From NCBI RefSeq assembly GCF_002608075.1, contig NZ_LAHA01000052.1, positions 1 to 55,204 of the forward strand: DNA of 55,204 nucleotides, given 5' to 3'. Positions within the stretch are counted from its first letter, which is position 1. Every line of letters starts with the position of its first letter. The notes below the pieces were generated by a model. It was given only the letters and a program-made list of their open reading frames with translations, ran no database searches and was not told the DNA's origin. The translations under genes were made by a program, and so were the position numbers. Of the stretch, positions 26,223-35,369 are shown one piece after another. Source of the DNA: Nostoc linckia z4. Lineage in GTDB: Bacteria > Cyanobacteriota > Cyanobacteriia > Cyanobacteriales > Nostocaceae.

Positions 26223-27476
26223 ATGACTCCAGTAGATATTCTCATTCTCTCCAATGGCCCAGGAGAAGTAACCACTTGGGTACGTCCAGTAGTGAAGGCA
26301 TTGCGGCAGCAACTAGGGGATGACCGTTCTGTTGTGAGGATTTCTGTAGTTTTATCTCCTTGTCCCAATGCTACTGGTAAAGAAGCTGCGATCGCTCTTT
26401 CTTACCCAGAAGTAGATAGAGTTCAACCAGCAGAACATTTTTGGCAATTTTTCCTCTGGGGTAAAACCTTTGCAAATTGGGACTGGAGAAGTCACGGTGT
26501 GGTGGTTTTTCTCGGCGGCGATCAAATTTTTCCTGTAGTTATTGGCAAAAAACTAGGATACCGCACAGTTGTTTACGCCGAATGGGAAGCCAGGTGGCAT
26601 AACTTCATAGACCGCTTTGGAGTTATGAAACCTCAAGTTGCTGTCGGTGTTTCGCCAAAATATGCCCACAAATTTACTGTTGTGGGAGATTTGATGCTAG
26701 AAGCCCAAGAACAAACTTTAACTCCTAACTCTTCACTTAACACTGAATTAATTGGTTTGTTACCGGGTTCAAAAGCGGCAAAACTAACCCAAGGTATACC
26801 TTTAATGTTAGCGATCGCCGAACATATCCACACCAGCAGACCCCAAACTAAATTTGTGATTCCCGTTGCTCCAACTGTAGATTTACAAACCTTAGCTAGT
26901 TTTGGCGATTCCCAAAAAAACCCTTTTGTGAAAACTTTTGGTATTGGCAGTGTTTCTTTAATAATTCCACAGGACAAAACAACCAAGCCATCACTGAAAA
27001 CACAAACAGGTCTAACTGTAGAATTATGCCAAGAAAACCCTGCATATAATTTATTATCCCAGTGCCAGATTTGCCTGACTACAGTGGGGGCAAACACAGC
27101 TGAACTCGGTGCTTTAGGAGTACCAATGATTGTTTTGCTACCTACCCAACAATTAGATGCGATGCGTTCTTGGGATGGTTTACCGGGTTTATTGGCAAAT
27201 TTACCAGGGGTGGGTTCTACCTTTGCCAAAGTGATTAACTGGGTCTTTCTCAGACGCAAAGGTTTATTAGCATGGCCGAATATCTGGGCACAGCAAGAAA
27301 TCGTCCCAGAACTTGTAGGCAAACTCCAAGCCCCAGAAATTGGAGATATAGTATTAGATTTTTTAGCTCATCCACAAAAATTGGAAGCTATCCGCGACAA
27401 ACTACGTCAGGTTCGTGGTGAAAGTGGAGCCGCCCAAAAATTAGCAACTTTAGTCAAAGAAGAGATGGGCAAATAA
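26223..27476 (+). CDS. LpxB-like (lipid-A-disaccharide synthase-related) protein
   Basis: This is a GT-B-fold protein of the cyanobacterial lipid-A-disaccharide-synthase-like group. I place the start at the ATG at 26223 (MTPVDILILSNGPGEV), giving 417 residues. The frame is open further up to an ATG at 26112, but those 37 codons are translated heptamer repeat (Pro/Phe/Leu) and are unlikely to be real. Visible blocks are SNGPGEVTTWVRPVV, FLGGDQIFPV, GLLPGSKAAKLTQGIP and a C-terminal CLTTVGANTAELGALGVP that resembles nucleotide-sugar binding. Whether it makes a lipid A disaccharide is uncertain, since many cyanobacteria make atypical or no lipid A. No other lpx genes are near. Confidence 0.8.
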   Translation: MTPVDILILSNGPGEVTTWVRPVVKALRQQLGDDRSVVRISVVLSPCPNATGKEAAIALSYPEVDRVQPAEHFWQFFLWGKTFANWDWRSHGVVVFLGGDQIFPVVIGKKLGYRTVVYAEWEARWHNFIDRFGVMKPQVAVGVSPKYAHKFTVVGDLMLEAQEQTLTPNSSLNTELIGLLPGSKAAKLTQGIPLMLAIAEHIHTSRPQTKFVIPVAPTVDLQTLASFGDSQKNPFVKTFGIGSVSLIIPQDKTTKPSLKTQTGLTVELCQENPAYNLLSQCQICLTTVGANTAELGALGVPMIVLLPTQQLDAMRSWDGLPGLLANLPGVGSTFAKVINWVFLRRKGLLAWPNIWAQQEIVPELVGKLQAPEIGDIVLDFLAHPQKLEAIRDKLRQVRGESGAAQKLATLVKEEMGK

Positions 27477-27834
27477 CAGCTTACTAGCTACATTTTAGGT
27501 TTGTTGACTCTATTTCTCAGGTTACAGATAAGATGATTTTTTCAATGTAACTAAAATTGAAGAAAGTATAGTTTTTTTAAAAAATAAAAAACAACTTTAA
27601 AACACAGAAAATAATTTATTTTTCTTTAGTTACAAAAAAACAACCATGCTACGATGTAGTTATGATGTTTTTAAAAATTTTTAGTATGACGCTGAGTAAA
27701 TAATGTTTTTAAAGCATAATGAAACAATAATTTTAAGCTACTAATTTTGATAAAACAAATTGGAATTTTGCCTGTATTACTAATGTTATAAAGTGTTAAA
27801 AATATCTTATTTTCAAATTTTGAATAAATAAAAT
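27477..27834. promoter_or_regulatory. AT-rich presumed promoter region of the 27.8-31.7 kb operon
   Basis: This 358-base gap is very AT-rich with A- and T-runs, and has no repeat elements of the types found elsewhere. It precedes the first gene of a four-gene plus-strand row and must hold its promoter. No specific box could be placed with confidence. Confidence 0.35.
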
Positions 27835-28329
27835 ATGAATTTATTGCCATCAGTTATATCTATAGTTATTACCATGTTCTCAGCCGCAAAAGTTTTTTCT
27901 GGCGAAAGAAACCATGAAATTCCTGTAAGATGGTGGGTTGCTCATATTTTATTGTGTTTATTAATTGGCTTTCCTATACCAATACAAAATAATGTATTAA
28001 TTCTGATGTTTTTTGCGATATTTTGTATTATTTTATTAGATTCCTACTCTAAAAATGACATACCAGTATTACAAATATTAATGTTAATTGGATGTGGAAT
28101 TTTTCTTTTATTTTATAAGTGGCAGAATATAATTTCTACTCCAAATGGTTTTTTAGTATTTGTATTGACCTATTTATTATCTTTTTTTCCTCAAGTTTAC
28201 ACAGGAATCATGTTTTTCTGTAATTTGAAATATCAAAGAAATTTTCCTCCCTTAGATATAGCCTTAGTATTAACTGCGGATTATTTATTATGTCTAACAA
28301 CTGGTGGAGTAATCAGTAAAATATTTTAA
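27835..28329 (+). CDS. Uncharacterised multi-pass membrane protein
   Basis: The 164 residues are strongly hydrophobic, with about five predicted helices (near 1-20, 31-50, 51-68, 77-95 and 103-128) and a further one at the C terminus. I recognise no family. It is 49 bp upstream of a lipoprotein gene and in the same AT-rich row as a MacB-type ABC transporter, so it may be a transporter accessory. Codon use is AT-heavy compared with the housekeeping genes in this window, like the rest of this row, which may mean the row was acquired. Confidence 0.6.
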   Translation: MNLLPSVISIVITMFSAAKVFSGERNHEIPVRWWVAHILLCLLIGFPIPIQNNVLILMFFAIFCIILLDSYSKNDIPVLQILMLIGCGIFLLFYKWQNIISTPNGFLVFVLTYLLSFFPQVYTGIMFFCNLKYQRNFPPLDIALVLTADYLLCLTTGGVISKIF

Positions 28330-28378
28330 GTAATTTCAATATAATTAAAAAATTAAATTATATTTATTTTTAATATTT

Positions 28379-29365
28379 ATGAAATTAACGACAAAATTCT
28401 TCTTTTTGTTATCTTTGTTAGCTCTGGGATTATTTGGTTGCTCTGAAGAAGTTTTAACTACCAAAGAAGGTAGTGCTAGAAGGGTTGTTGTTACTAACAA
28501 AGATGGCACTAATTTATATGATAGCGATCAACTGAAGAACTCAAAATCAACCGCTAAACAATGGGAGATTTTATTTATACTAAACGACAAAAGTTCAAGT
28601 TACTATAAAGTTTCAAGCAGTATTGATGAACCAGGGAATTCAGATAATATTAGTTATGTCAAAAAGGCAGATGTTTTGGAATGGAATACTTTTTTTTGCT
28701 TAGATTATAAAAATTCACCAGAGCAAGTTAATCGCTCACCAGTTAAAACATACAAAACAATTGCAGGCTTGAAAAGCCAAAATGATGATGATGTCATTCT
28801 GTCTGAAAAATCAACACACCGTAATAACTTCATGCCAACAGATGCTAAACCTATTTTGCAAGAAGTTGACAAATCAATATATAAAATTGCTTCTCTCTAT
28901 GACGAACAAAATCCAGACGGTAGTCATGAATTTCGAGGAAATTATGGCGTTGGTTATGTCGAATATACTCAAGAAGCACATAGGTTATATAGATATGTGA
29001 GTAAACAACAGCTTGAAAAACAATTAAAAAGCGTACTGGAAGCAATAGTGATTTCAAAACCAAATCCTAATCCCAATGATTTAGACAGAAAATTTGATGA
29101 AATAAGCACAATAATTAATCAACCAGGAAAGAGTAAGTTAGTTCGGGGAGTAAAGCGTGTCAAAGATATTTTTCAGTCTGGACAAGCTCCCCAGGAAGCA
29201 CAAGTCAATATATTTGAAGAAAAATATTTAAAAGGCCAAAATGTAAAACAACACGACAAAAGTCTAGAAAAATTGCATAAAAAAATGCTGGAATACTTTA
29301 CTGAACCATCAAATTGGAATGAAGATGGTAATTCTTATATTCCAGCAGAATGGATACTAAAATAG
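28379..29365 (+). CDS. Putative lipoprotein with an SH3-like segment
   Basis: The 328-residue protein has a lipoprotein signal: FFFLLSLLALGLFGC puts the lipobox Cys at residue 21. After the Cys, the segment VVVTNKDGTNLYDSDQ through SYVKKADVLEWN has the strand pattern of a bacterial SH3 (SH3b) domain that often binds peptidoglycan or peptides. The C-terminal two thirds is charged and helical, with a Lys-rich tail, and I do not recognise it. It is encoded between the membrane protein and the ABC ATPase. It may act as the periplasmic partner that MacB-type pumps normally find in MacA, which is absent here; that is inference. Confidence 0.65.
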   Translation: MKLTTKFFFLLSLLALGLFGCSEEVLTTKEGSARRVVVTNKDGTNLYDSDQLKNSKSTAKQWEILFILNDKSSSYYKVSSSIDEPGNSDNISYVKKADVLEWNTFFCLDYKNSPEQVNRSPVKTYKTIAGLKSQNDDDVILSEKSTHRNNFMPTDAKPILQEVDKSIYKIASLYDEQNPDGSHEFRGNYGVGYVEYTQEAHRLYRYVSKQQLEKQLKSVLEAIVISKPNPNPNDLDRKFDEISTIINQPGKSKLVRGVKRVKDIFQSGQAPQEAQVNIFEEKYLKGQNVKQHDKSLEKLHKKMLEYFTEPSNWNEDGNSYIPAEWILK

Positions 29366-29427
29366 CTATTAATCATATCTTGATATTGACCTTGATAAAA
29401 ACCTTAGTTAACAATGGAGTATATGTA

Positions 29428-30159
29428 ATGTCTGAAAAAATCAATACTTATTCTTTGGAAAACGTCAGTAAAGTAATTGATGATGGAGGTCAGCGTAGTA
29501 TATTAAATAATATTTCTCTAAATATCTCAGAAGGTGAATTTTTAGGATTGAGGGGTAAATCAGGAGCAGGTAAATCTACTTTATTAAATATTCTTGGATG
29601 TATTGATAATATTTCATCAGGAAAAATTTACTTTGAAGGAAAAGACATTTCTCGTTATACAAAGAAAGAAAAAATATTATTCATTAGAAAAATAGGGTTA
29701 ATATTTCAGCATTTTTATTTGATAGAACATTTGAATGTATTTGAAAACATTGCACTTCCTTTAAGATTATGTGGAGAAAGAAAAGCAGAGATTGAAAAAA
29801 AAGTAAATCTCAGTTTAGAAAATGTTGGTTTAGAGCCAGATAAACTTCGCCAGTTACCTAAAACATTGTCAGGTGGAGAAAAACAAAGAGTTGCGATCGC
29901 TAGAGCAATTGTGAAGTCTCCAAAAGTGATTTTAGCAGATGAACCAACAGGAAGTCTAGATTCAGAAAATGAGTCTATTATCCTTGACCTTTTACAAAAA
30001 ATTCACTCAGATAGACAAGGTGTTACTGTCATTTTAGTTTCGCACAATCCAAATGTAATTGAAATATGCTCAAAAGTCATAGAGCTTGCAGATGGAGAAA
30101 TAGTTCAACCATTTCCAAACTTTGCAGATGGGGGAATAGTTGAATCAATTCAAAAATAA
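29428..30159 (+). CDS. ABC transporter ATP-binding protein (LolD/MacB type)
   Basis: The 243-residue ATPase has Walker A GKSGAGKST, Q-loop IGLIFQHFYLIEHLNV, signature LSGGEKQRVAIARAI, Walker B KVILADEPTGSLD, and the switch His in VSHNP. The GSLD and LIEHLNVFENIALPL features place it in the LolD/MacB/FtsE group that powers FtsX-fold permeases. The frame is open from an ATG at 29350, inside the lipoprotein gene, but the ATG at 29428 has GGAG upstream and gives the normal N terminus (MSEKINTYSLENVSKV). The permease gene follows after 225 bp. Substrate is not known; peptide export is one option. Confidence 0.9.
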   Translation: MSEKINTYSLENVSKVIDDGGQRSILNNISLNISEGEFLGLRGKSGAGKSTLLNILGCIDNISSGKIYFEGKDISRYTKKEKILFIRKIGLIFQHFYLIEHLNVFENIALPLRLCGERKAEIEKKVNLSLENVGLEPDKLRQLPKTLSGGEKQRVAIARAIVKSPKVILADEPTGSLDSENESIILDLLQKIHSDRQGVTVILVSHNPNVIEICSKVIELADGEIVQPFPNFADGGIVESIQK

Positions 30160-30384
30160 AGCTTTTTGATGCTGCTTCTATGTATAAACCACAAATACTT
30201 TTAATTTTCAGCAGTTTTTTATGGTATGAAGCCCCAATAAAAGACTGATTTCCTGCATTAATTTATCCTAAATTATGAGCTTTTGCTAACGGAAACATCT
30301 CCAGTTTAGCTTTTGAATTTTTACAGAAAAAAGCATTGTTAAAGAATTACTATTTTAATATTTGTTGTTAATTGGAGTATAAAT

Positions 30385-31683
30385 ATGCATTTAAAAGATT
30401 CTTCAAGATGGATTTGGAATGAAGTAAAACAATCTAAGGTCTTCACTTTATTGAACATTATTGGAGTGTGGATTAATGTTTGTATTTTAGTAATATTTTT
30501 AGCTTTAGCATTTGGGATTGAAAATACTGCAATCAATCAAATTACTAAAGATATTGACTTATTTACTTTACAAGTCGAAACATCGAACTTTAAACCAACA
30601 TTGTCTTTTAGTGATTTCTACGCATTTCAGGGCGATCGGCGAATTGAACAAATTATTCCTGTACTTAGTGAGTTTGCCGATTTAAAAATATACAATAATA
30701 TCATTAATAATGACAAACCTGACCAATCAAAGCAAAAGACTAAATTAAGCAAACCAATAGCGTCTGAATCTATATATACGGAAAGCTATTTCGTTGAGGG
30801 AGAGACAGGAGAAGATTTAAGAACAAAAAATTTAAAATTTATTAGCGGCCAAAAAATTTCTCAAAATACCCCTGATGGCATAATTATTTCTGAAAATGTT
30901 TTGAATCAGCTAGCAGGAAACAAAAACATACTGACTCAAAAGAATTATGCTAACCAAACCATGCGGTTAGTCCTGACCCGTAGTGATAAAAAGGTTGGAT
31001 CGTTTCCATGTAAAATAGTAGGGATTGCAGAAAAAACATCTTTTAATGGTGCATTAGTGTATGTAGCTTCACCTTTAGCTGCAAAGATAGATGATTGGCT
31101 AAATTTCAGAAATAATGATTCAATAAATTATAAAACTCGTAATTACAAACGTTTTGACTTAGTGACAAATAATTTGGTTAATCTACAAGATTTACGTAAA
31201 GAACTTATCAATCAAGGATACAGCACTAGCTCTGTTTTAGATGATATAGATGATGTGCGTTCATTACTAGTAGTAATTAAAATTATATTTTTCTTCATTA
31301 TAGGAATCTCTGCATTAATATCAGCTTTCAATATAATTATTACTCTGACTTCTTATGTCTTGAAGAACCAGAAAGAAATTGGTATTCTCAAGTCTTTAGG
31401 AGCAACAGAATTACAAATTCAATCCATATTTATTCTACACGCAACTTATCTATGCATTACTGGAAGTATACTAGGAACAGTAACTGCTTATATCATAATT
31501 GCAATCAGTCAAATAGTTTTATCTCAGTTTGAAAACCTTAAAGATGTAAACTTACTCCAAATTAGTTTTTTGGAGATTTTAATTGTTGTATTTATATGTT
31601 TATTACTGGGTATGTTAGCATCTCTTATTCCTGCCAAAAAAGCTGCTGCTATTACTCCTATTGAAACTATACGAAGTAGCTAA
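30385..31683 (+). CDS. ABC transporter permease (MacB/FtsX fold)
   Basis: The 432 residues show the MacB layout: one N-terminal helix (about 22-45), a large periplasmic domain (about 46-290), and three C-terminal helices (about 294-320, 345-372 and 395-418). The ELQIQSIFILHATYLCITGS coupling region and the C-terminal IPAKKAAAITPIETIR are typical FtsX-family features. The start ATG has GGAG nine bases upstream. It pairs with the ATPase just upstream. No outer-membrane or MacA-type gene is found next to it, and the lipoprotein at 28379-29365 may fill that role. The microviridin-type precursor is 3.1 kb downstream. Confidence 0.88.
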   Translation: MHLKDSSRWIWNEVKQSKVFTLLNIIGVWINVCILVIFLALAFGIENTAINQITKDIDLFTLQVETSNFKPTLSFSDFYAFQGDRRIEQIIPVLSEFADLKIYNNIINNDKPDQSKQKTKLSKPIASESIYTESYFVEGETGEDLRTKNLKFISGQKISQNTPDGIIISENVLNQLAGNKNILTQKNYANQTMRLVLTRSDKKVGSFPCKIVGIAEKTSFNGALVYVASPLAAKIDDWLNFRNNDSINYKTRNYKRFDLVTNNLVNLQDLRKELINQGYSTSSVLDDIDDVRSLLVVIKIIFFFIIGISALISAFNIIITLTSYVLKNQKEIGILKSLGATELQIQSIFILHATYLCITGSILGTVTAYIIIAISQIVLSQFENLKDVNLLQISFLEILIVVFICLLLGMLASLIPAKKAAAITPIETIRSS

Positions 31684-32028
31684 TATCCATTCTCTCCTAA
31701 CACTCTTTTATAGGAGTGCGATTTGATTTTTTTCTTGTGGGATGGGTGTCCTCACCCGTCCGGGCGGGCAGGATGCCCACCCCACAAGAGCTAAATTTTA
31801 TGCACTATTTTAGCCTGGTTACACCAGTAGGTTGGGTTAAACGAAGTGAAACCCAACACGAAGGTCTACGTTGGGTTTCGTTCCTCAACCCAACCTACTG
31901 ATGAACTATTTCAGCCTTGCCACGCCAGTAGCGTAACGCACCTAAATTGTTAACTGGTGCCGTTAGCCTTTGGCATAATGCAACTGGGCGTCTACGTTCA
32001 AGTCGGGAAACCCGCCTATTTTTCTGCA
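31684..32028. repeat. Dispersed repeats between the ABC operon and a convergent gene
   Basis: Block 31736-31812 repeats that at about 1129-1205 (GGGATGGGTGTCCTCACCC to TGCACTATTTTAGC). It is followed by a 76-bp element with perfect 14-bp inverted ends, CAGTAGGTTGGGTT (31825-31838) and AACCCAACCTACTG (31887-31900). No gene is seen. Confidence 0.75.
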
Positions 32029-32412
32029 TCATTCTGACGATCCACTACGTCTTCCCAGTTCAAAAATGCCACAACTAATACAAGCAAGTATGCCTAAGCT
32101 GATTCCCCAGCTACGTCCTAAGCTGATTTCTACACCCCAATTAAACAAAGCGCCGAATACCAAAAAAGGCACAATACTAAATAGTGAGGCGTAGAAAGCG
32201 TTTTGCGATTCTCTAGCTTTACGAGTTTTTTCAAATTCTGATTGGCTGGTATAAAGCGATCGCTCGGCAAAGTTAAACCAGCGGTTTAGTTGCTCGATTA
32301 CCCATTCAGTAAGTTTGGAAAAACCTAGATATAACGCTAATGACCACAAACTAGCTCCAGCAATGGCGATCGTGTCTAATTCAAAGCGGAAAGGCAAAAT
32401 TTCAGTGAGCAT
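32029..32412 (-). CDS. Small membrane protein, function unknown
   Basis: The 127 residues have a hydrophobic N-terminal segment (about 13-32), a charged helical middle (WVIEQLNRWFNF to KTRKARESQN) and two C-terminal helices (about 75-92 and 98-118). I recognise no family. It starts at an ATG at 32412 and stands alone on the minus strand between the ABC operon and the peptidase. A HIP1 site lies inside it (TAAAGCGATCGCTC). Confidence 0.6.
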   Translation of the reverse strand: MLTEILPFRFELDTIAIAGASLWSLALYLGFSKLTEWVIEQLNRWFNFAERSLYTSQSEFEKTRKARESQNAFYASLFSIVPFLVFGALFNWGVEISLGRSWGISLGILACISCGIFELGRRSGSSE

Positions 32413-32929
32413 GTCTTCAGGAGTCCTGCAAGGGTCAACTTTAGCTTTTAGTAGATGCTAAACAAACCTCTTGTGCAATTTTAAGCATAAACGTTACCAA
32501 GATTTCAACTATTTGACAACTCTCTTATTGCTAGGCTTACTCCAGCGCCATCAGCTAACTTTGAAGAAAATCATATCGTTTGAAACTTTTTTCTCAACCA
32601 CTATGTATTGATTATGTCTTAGTAACAAAAAGCATAATTATTCACTACTAAAAATAAGTAATAACCATTAAACGAACAAAAGATATAATTTATACTTTTT
32701 ATTTAATACATGAGAAATTTATATTAATATCTAATCTGTGATTTTTTATTTAAATATGAAATTACCAGATATTATAACAATCTGGTATCATTGAGTTTCA
32801 TTTATTTTGTTTGAATCTTCAACTAAAATATATAAATTCAATAATGAAAAAATATAATTAATTTGCTATCTTCCTTAGTAAAAAAATAGTCAGCAATCAA
32901 TAATTTTGTCAAATTCGGGAATCAAAAAA
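32413..32929. other. AT-rich divergent spacer
   Basis: About 500 bases with high AT content lie between the minus-strand small membrane protein and the plus-strand peptidase. It should hold both promoters. I see no repeats, RNA gene or reading frame worth reporting. Confidence 0.4.
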
Positions 32930-33562
32930 ATGACTAACAGGCAACAAAGAGTAATACTTTCTGGAGCCACACTGTTGATATTAGGATTTTGTTTTGGAAG
33001 TTTAATTACTCTCTTGCCTAAACCAGAAATAGTTACAGCCAAAGAAGTTCAACCAAAGAAGGTAGCCAGAACTAATAGTTGGCAAGCGGCTTCTTTCCCT
33101 GTAGAAAACTTTCAAGCTTACACATCTGGTTTTGGTTACCGTCCCTCAGCTACTGGTGGTTCTAATTGGGAATTTCATGGCGGTTTAGATATGGCTGCTC
33201 CCCAAGGTAGTTATATTCGTAATTGGTGGGTAGGTACAGTCATTAAAGTTCGTGCTGGTGAAGCTTGCGGTACTCATATAGTCATTAAATCAGGTGAATG
33301 GGAACACACTTATTGCCACATGGAAGGAAACGTGGAAACTGCATCTGGTCGTCGTTATTTCATTGACCGCGCAGGTGGAATTCTCATTTGGGAAGGTCAG
33401 CAAATACCAACTGGAGCCAGAATTGGTAGGGTAGGAATGACTGGACGCACCACCGGGCCACACCTCCACTGGGGGTTAAAATATAGCAATAATTATGTAG
33501 ACCCTGCACTTGTTTTGCAAGCGATGTTTTCCCAGCAAAAAGTTTCCAGAACAAGAAGCTGA
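32930..33562 (+). CDS. M23-family peptidase (LytM-type endopeptidase)
   Basis: The predicted activity is zinc-dependent cleavage of peptidoglycan cross-bridges in the periplasm. I place the start at the ATG at 32930 with GGGA upstream, giving 210 residues; a TTG eight codons earlier is possible. An N-terminal signal-anchor helix spans about residues 8-28. The LytM site is intact: FHGGLDMAAP supplies the first His and Asp, EHTYCHMEG the next His, and GPHLHWGLKY the HxH ligand. It could work in cell-wall turnover; its nearness to the microviridin cluster may be coincidental. Confidence 0.88.
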   Translation: MTNRQQRVILSGATLLILGFCFGSLITLLPKPEIVTAKEVQPKKVARTNSWQAASFPVENFQAYTSGFGYRPSATGGSNWEFHGGLDMAAPQGSYIRNWWVGTVIKVRAGEACGTHIVIKSGEWEHTYCHMEGNVETASGRRYFIDRAGGILIWEGQQIPTGARIGRVGMTGRTTGPHLHWGLKYSNNYVDPALVLQAMFSQQKVSRTRS

Positions 33563-33574
33563 AGTAATTTTGTA

Positions 33575-33607
33575 GGGTGCGTTATGGACGCAAGTCATAA
33601 CGCACCC
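33575..33607. repeat. 12-bp inverted repeat downstream of the M23 gene
   Basis: GGGTGCGTTATG (33575-33586) and CATAACGCACCC (33596-33607) pair perfectly around a 9-base loop. Related sequence occurs in the element near 1214-1303. It may also help end transcription of the peptidase gene. Confidence 0.6.
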
Positions 33608-33628
33608 CACCAAACTCCACAAAGAAAT

Positions 33629-33752
33629 GGTATTGGTAGTACGCCAAGTAAGCTTGGCGGGGTAAGGGGGAAAGAGTTTAAATCCCTTACCCTTTTCCCT
33701 TTCCCCTTTCCCCAGACCTCACAACCGCATTTTTGGGTTGGCAAACCATTAG
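33629..33752. mobile_element. Heptamer-bearing mobile element, copy 2 (inverted)
   Basis: The ends GGTATTGGTAGTACGCCAAG (33629-33648) and CATTTTTGGGTTGGCAAACC (33728-33747) are the reverse complement of the ends of the element at 26035-26193, with a few changes. Between them lie G-rich and C-rich heptamer arms. It lies between convergent genes. Confidence 0.65.
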
Positions 33753-33762
33753 TTGCTTGAGA

Positions 33763-34188
33763 TTAATACCATGAACGTCTGTAGTCTCGTTGTCGCCTTA
33801 ACTGCCGTTGTTGAATATTTTGGTATCTTCTGAAAGGATCGCGTCGTTGGATGATTCGAGTTCGTCCGAAAGGATCGCGTCGGATTACTCGATAACGTCC
33901 GACAGGCTGGCGTCGTTGGATAATTCGAGTTCGTCCGTAAGGATTACGTCGTTGGATGATTCGAGTTCTTCCGTAAGGATTGCGTCGGATTACTCGATAT
34001 CGTCCCAACCGCCGTTGAGCAATTAAAAACTCTCCTTTTGCATCTCCAATGAGGTTAGCCTCTGACGCCGCACCTTGTTCGTTCAAACCATTACTTAGAG
34101 AAATATCTTTCGCTTGTGCTAATGAGGGCGGATACACAAAGGCAAATAGCAATAGTGCTATCGAGGATAGCTTCCTGAAACCTTTCAT
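33763..34188 (-). CDS. Secreted Arg-rich repeat protein
   Basis: The 141 residues begin with a signal peptide (LSSIALLLFAFVYPPSLAQA, cut after about residue 26). The C-terminal half is made of 11-residue repeats of the form R-R-(N/D/Q)-P-(Y/F/V)-G-R-(T/Y)-R-(I/V)-I, at about residues 62-130, with a very basic ending. No family is recognised. Such a cationic exported protein could bind DNA, polysaccharide or anionic cell-wall polymer. It is convergent with the M23 gene and lies 617 bp upstream, on the opposite strand, of the microviridin precursor. The 33-bp DNA repeats mean copy number may vary between strains. Confidence 0.6.
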   Translation of the reverse strand: MKGFRKLSSIALLLFAFVYPPSLAQAKDISLSNGLNEQGAASEANLIGDAKGEFLIAQRRLGRYRVIRRNPYGRTRIIQRRNPYGRTRIIQRRQPVGRYRVIRRDPFGRTRIIQRRDPFRRYQNIQQRQLRRQRDYRRSWY

Positions 34189-34805
34189 GTTTTTGCTTCT
34201 CTAAATTTTCACTAATAACTTTATTAAAACACTTTAAAATCAGCATTTATCGCTGATATAGCTTTTTTTAAACTTAAATTGGTATGAAATTATGTATTAA
34301 AAATTCATTCCTATGAATGATTGCGAATCATGAGAAGCTGTGCAACTAATTTTAGGGCAGCGATCGCCAAATTATGTCCGTAATATTTAGCTATACTAGC
34401 GGTACACGTTCTTCCATAGTCTTCCACACCGTGTTGCAGCACGATTTGATATTTCATTGTTTCTGTAGCACTTTTGTTTGATTTTTCAATTATACGAATA
34501 TAGAAAGTATTAATTGTTTCTTACTTGTTTGTGAGGTGTGAGTTATTTTTACACATCATCAAATCACATTCTTTTATGTCTGAAATTGTTTATTGAAAAA
34601 GGTTGTGAAGTAAACTTGTCTTTTACTCAAAAGATTATTTAGTCACAATTGTTAATAAAATGCTAATCTTATAAACAATTTAGGCAAGTACTTTTACTTA
34701 GAATTAAAGACAGGTTAAGAATAAATTATTACTTGATATATTTGAATACCATGTATTATTATGAACACTAAGTAAATTGTTCTTTAGTTTACTGTCAAAA
34801 AAATT
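34189..34805. promoter_or_regulatory. Presumed promoter region of the microviridin-type cluster
   Basis: This is 617 bases between the divergent Arg-rich protein and the precursor gene. It is AT-rich, especially 34480-34800, has one HIP1-like site (near 34349) and no repeat elements. It must hold the precursor promoter. I cannot place a -10 or -35 box with confidence, and no clear ribosome binding site precedes the precursor ATG. Confidence 0.35.
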
Positions 34806-35099
34806 ATGTCTGAAAATCAACCAAAACAAGCAAATTCACAAGCCGTACCTTTCTTTGCCCGTTTTTTAGAAGGGCAAAGTTTTGAAGAGTTATCCGATGA
34901 AGAATTAGAAGGAATTAGTGGTGGAATTTCTGGTATAACCAGGAAAAAGAATGATGAAATTGCTCAAACTTTGAAGTATCCATCCGATCAAGAAGATAGT
35001 CCAATCTCAACGAAAAAAGCCCCTTCTGATACTGATGAGTATGCTGTTACTCAAAAATATCCTTCAGATGGGGATGATTACAATTTTCCTGTAGAATAA
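34806..35099 (+). CDS. Multi-core microviridin-type (graspetide) precursor peptide
   Basis: This 97-residue ribosomal peptide precursor is recognised by the leader motif PFFARFL (15-21), the docking helix of microviridin precursors, and a leader end of the ELEGISGG type (34-40). Three core segments follow: TLKYPSDQED (55-64), TKKAPSDTDE (69-78) and TQKYPSDGDD (82-91). Each has the Thr, Lys, Ser, Asp and two acidic residues needed for the two ester and one amide crosslinks of microviridins. The second core has Ala where Tyr is usual. The two macrocyclase genes follow 270 and 1388 bp downstream. Products of this class are usually serine protease inhibitors. Confidence 0.9.
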   Translation: MSENQPKQANSQAVPFFARFLEGQSFEELSDEELEGISGGISGITRKKNDEIAQTLKYPSDQEDSPISTKKAPSDTDEYAVTQKYPSDGDDYNFPVE

Positions 35100-35162
35100 C
35101 TGTTTAGCTTCGGTGACATCAGATATAGGGTTTTGAACAAATTCTCACAATAACAATACCAT

Positions 35163-35265
35163 AGCAATCCTATTTGAGTTGTGAAAAATACCAGTGGTGA
35201 CTGTTGACTGTAGTCAAACAACAGCTTGATATGTAAAATTTCACAAATGATTTATGACTGCTGTA
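35163..35265. repeat. Short MITE-like repeat between precursor and first ligase
   Basis: TAGCAATCCTATTTGAGTTG (35163-35182) and the inverted TTTCACAAATGATTTATGAC near 35239-35258 are the ends of the same element type found expanded at 989-1388. The interior holds GACTGTTGACTG copies. It inserts within the cluster and may affect co-transcription. Confidence 0.6.
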
Positions 35266-35369
35266 TTAGCTTTGCCAACTCCATTTAGGGGTTGGCTTCC
35301 CATTACAACGCTTTTAGAGTAATTCAACTACACCACTCCCGACTTTCTTTGACTTTTTGAAAATATATT

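Noticed and set aside
29350..29427. N-terminal extension of the ABC ATPase overlapping the lipoprotein gene
   Set aside because: The ATG at 29428 has a ribosome binding site and the conserved start.
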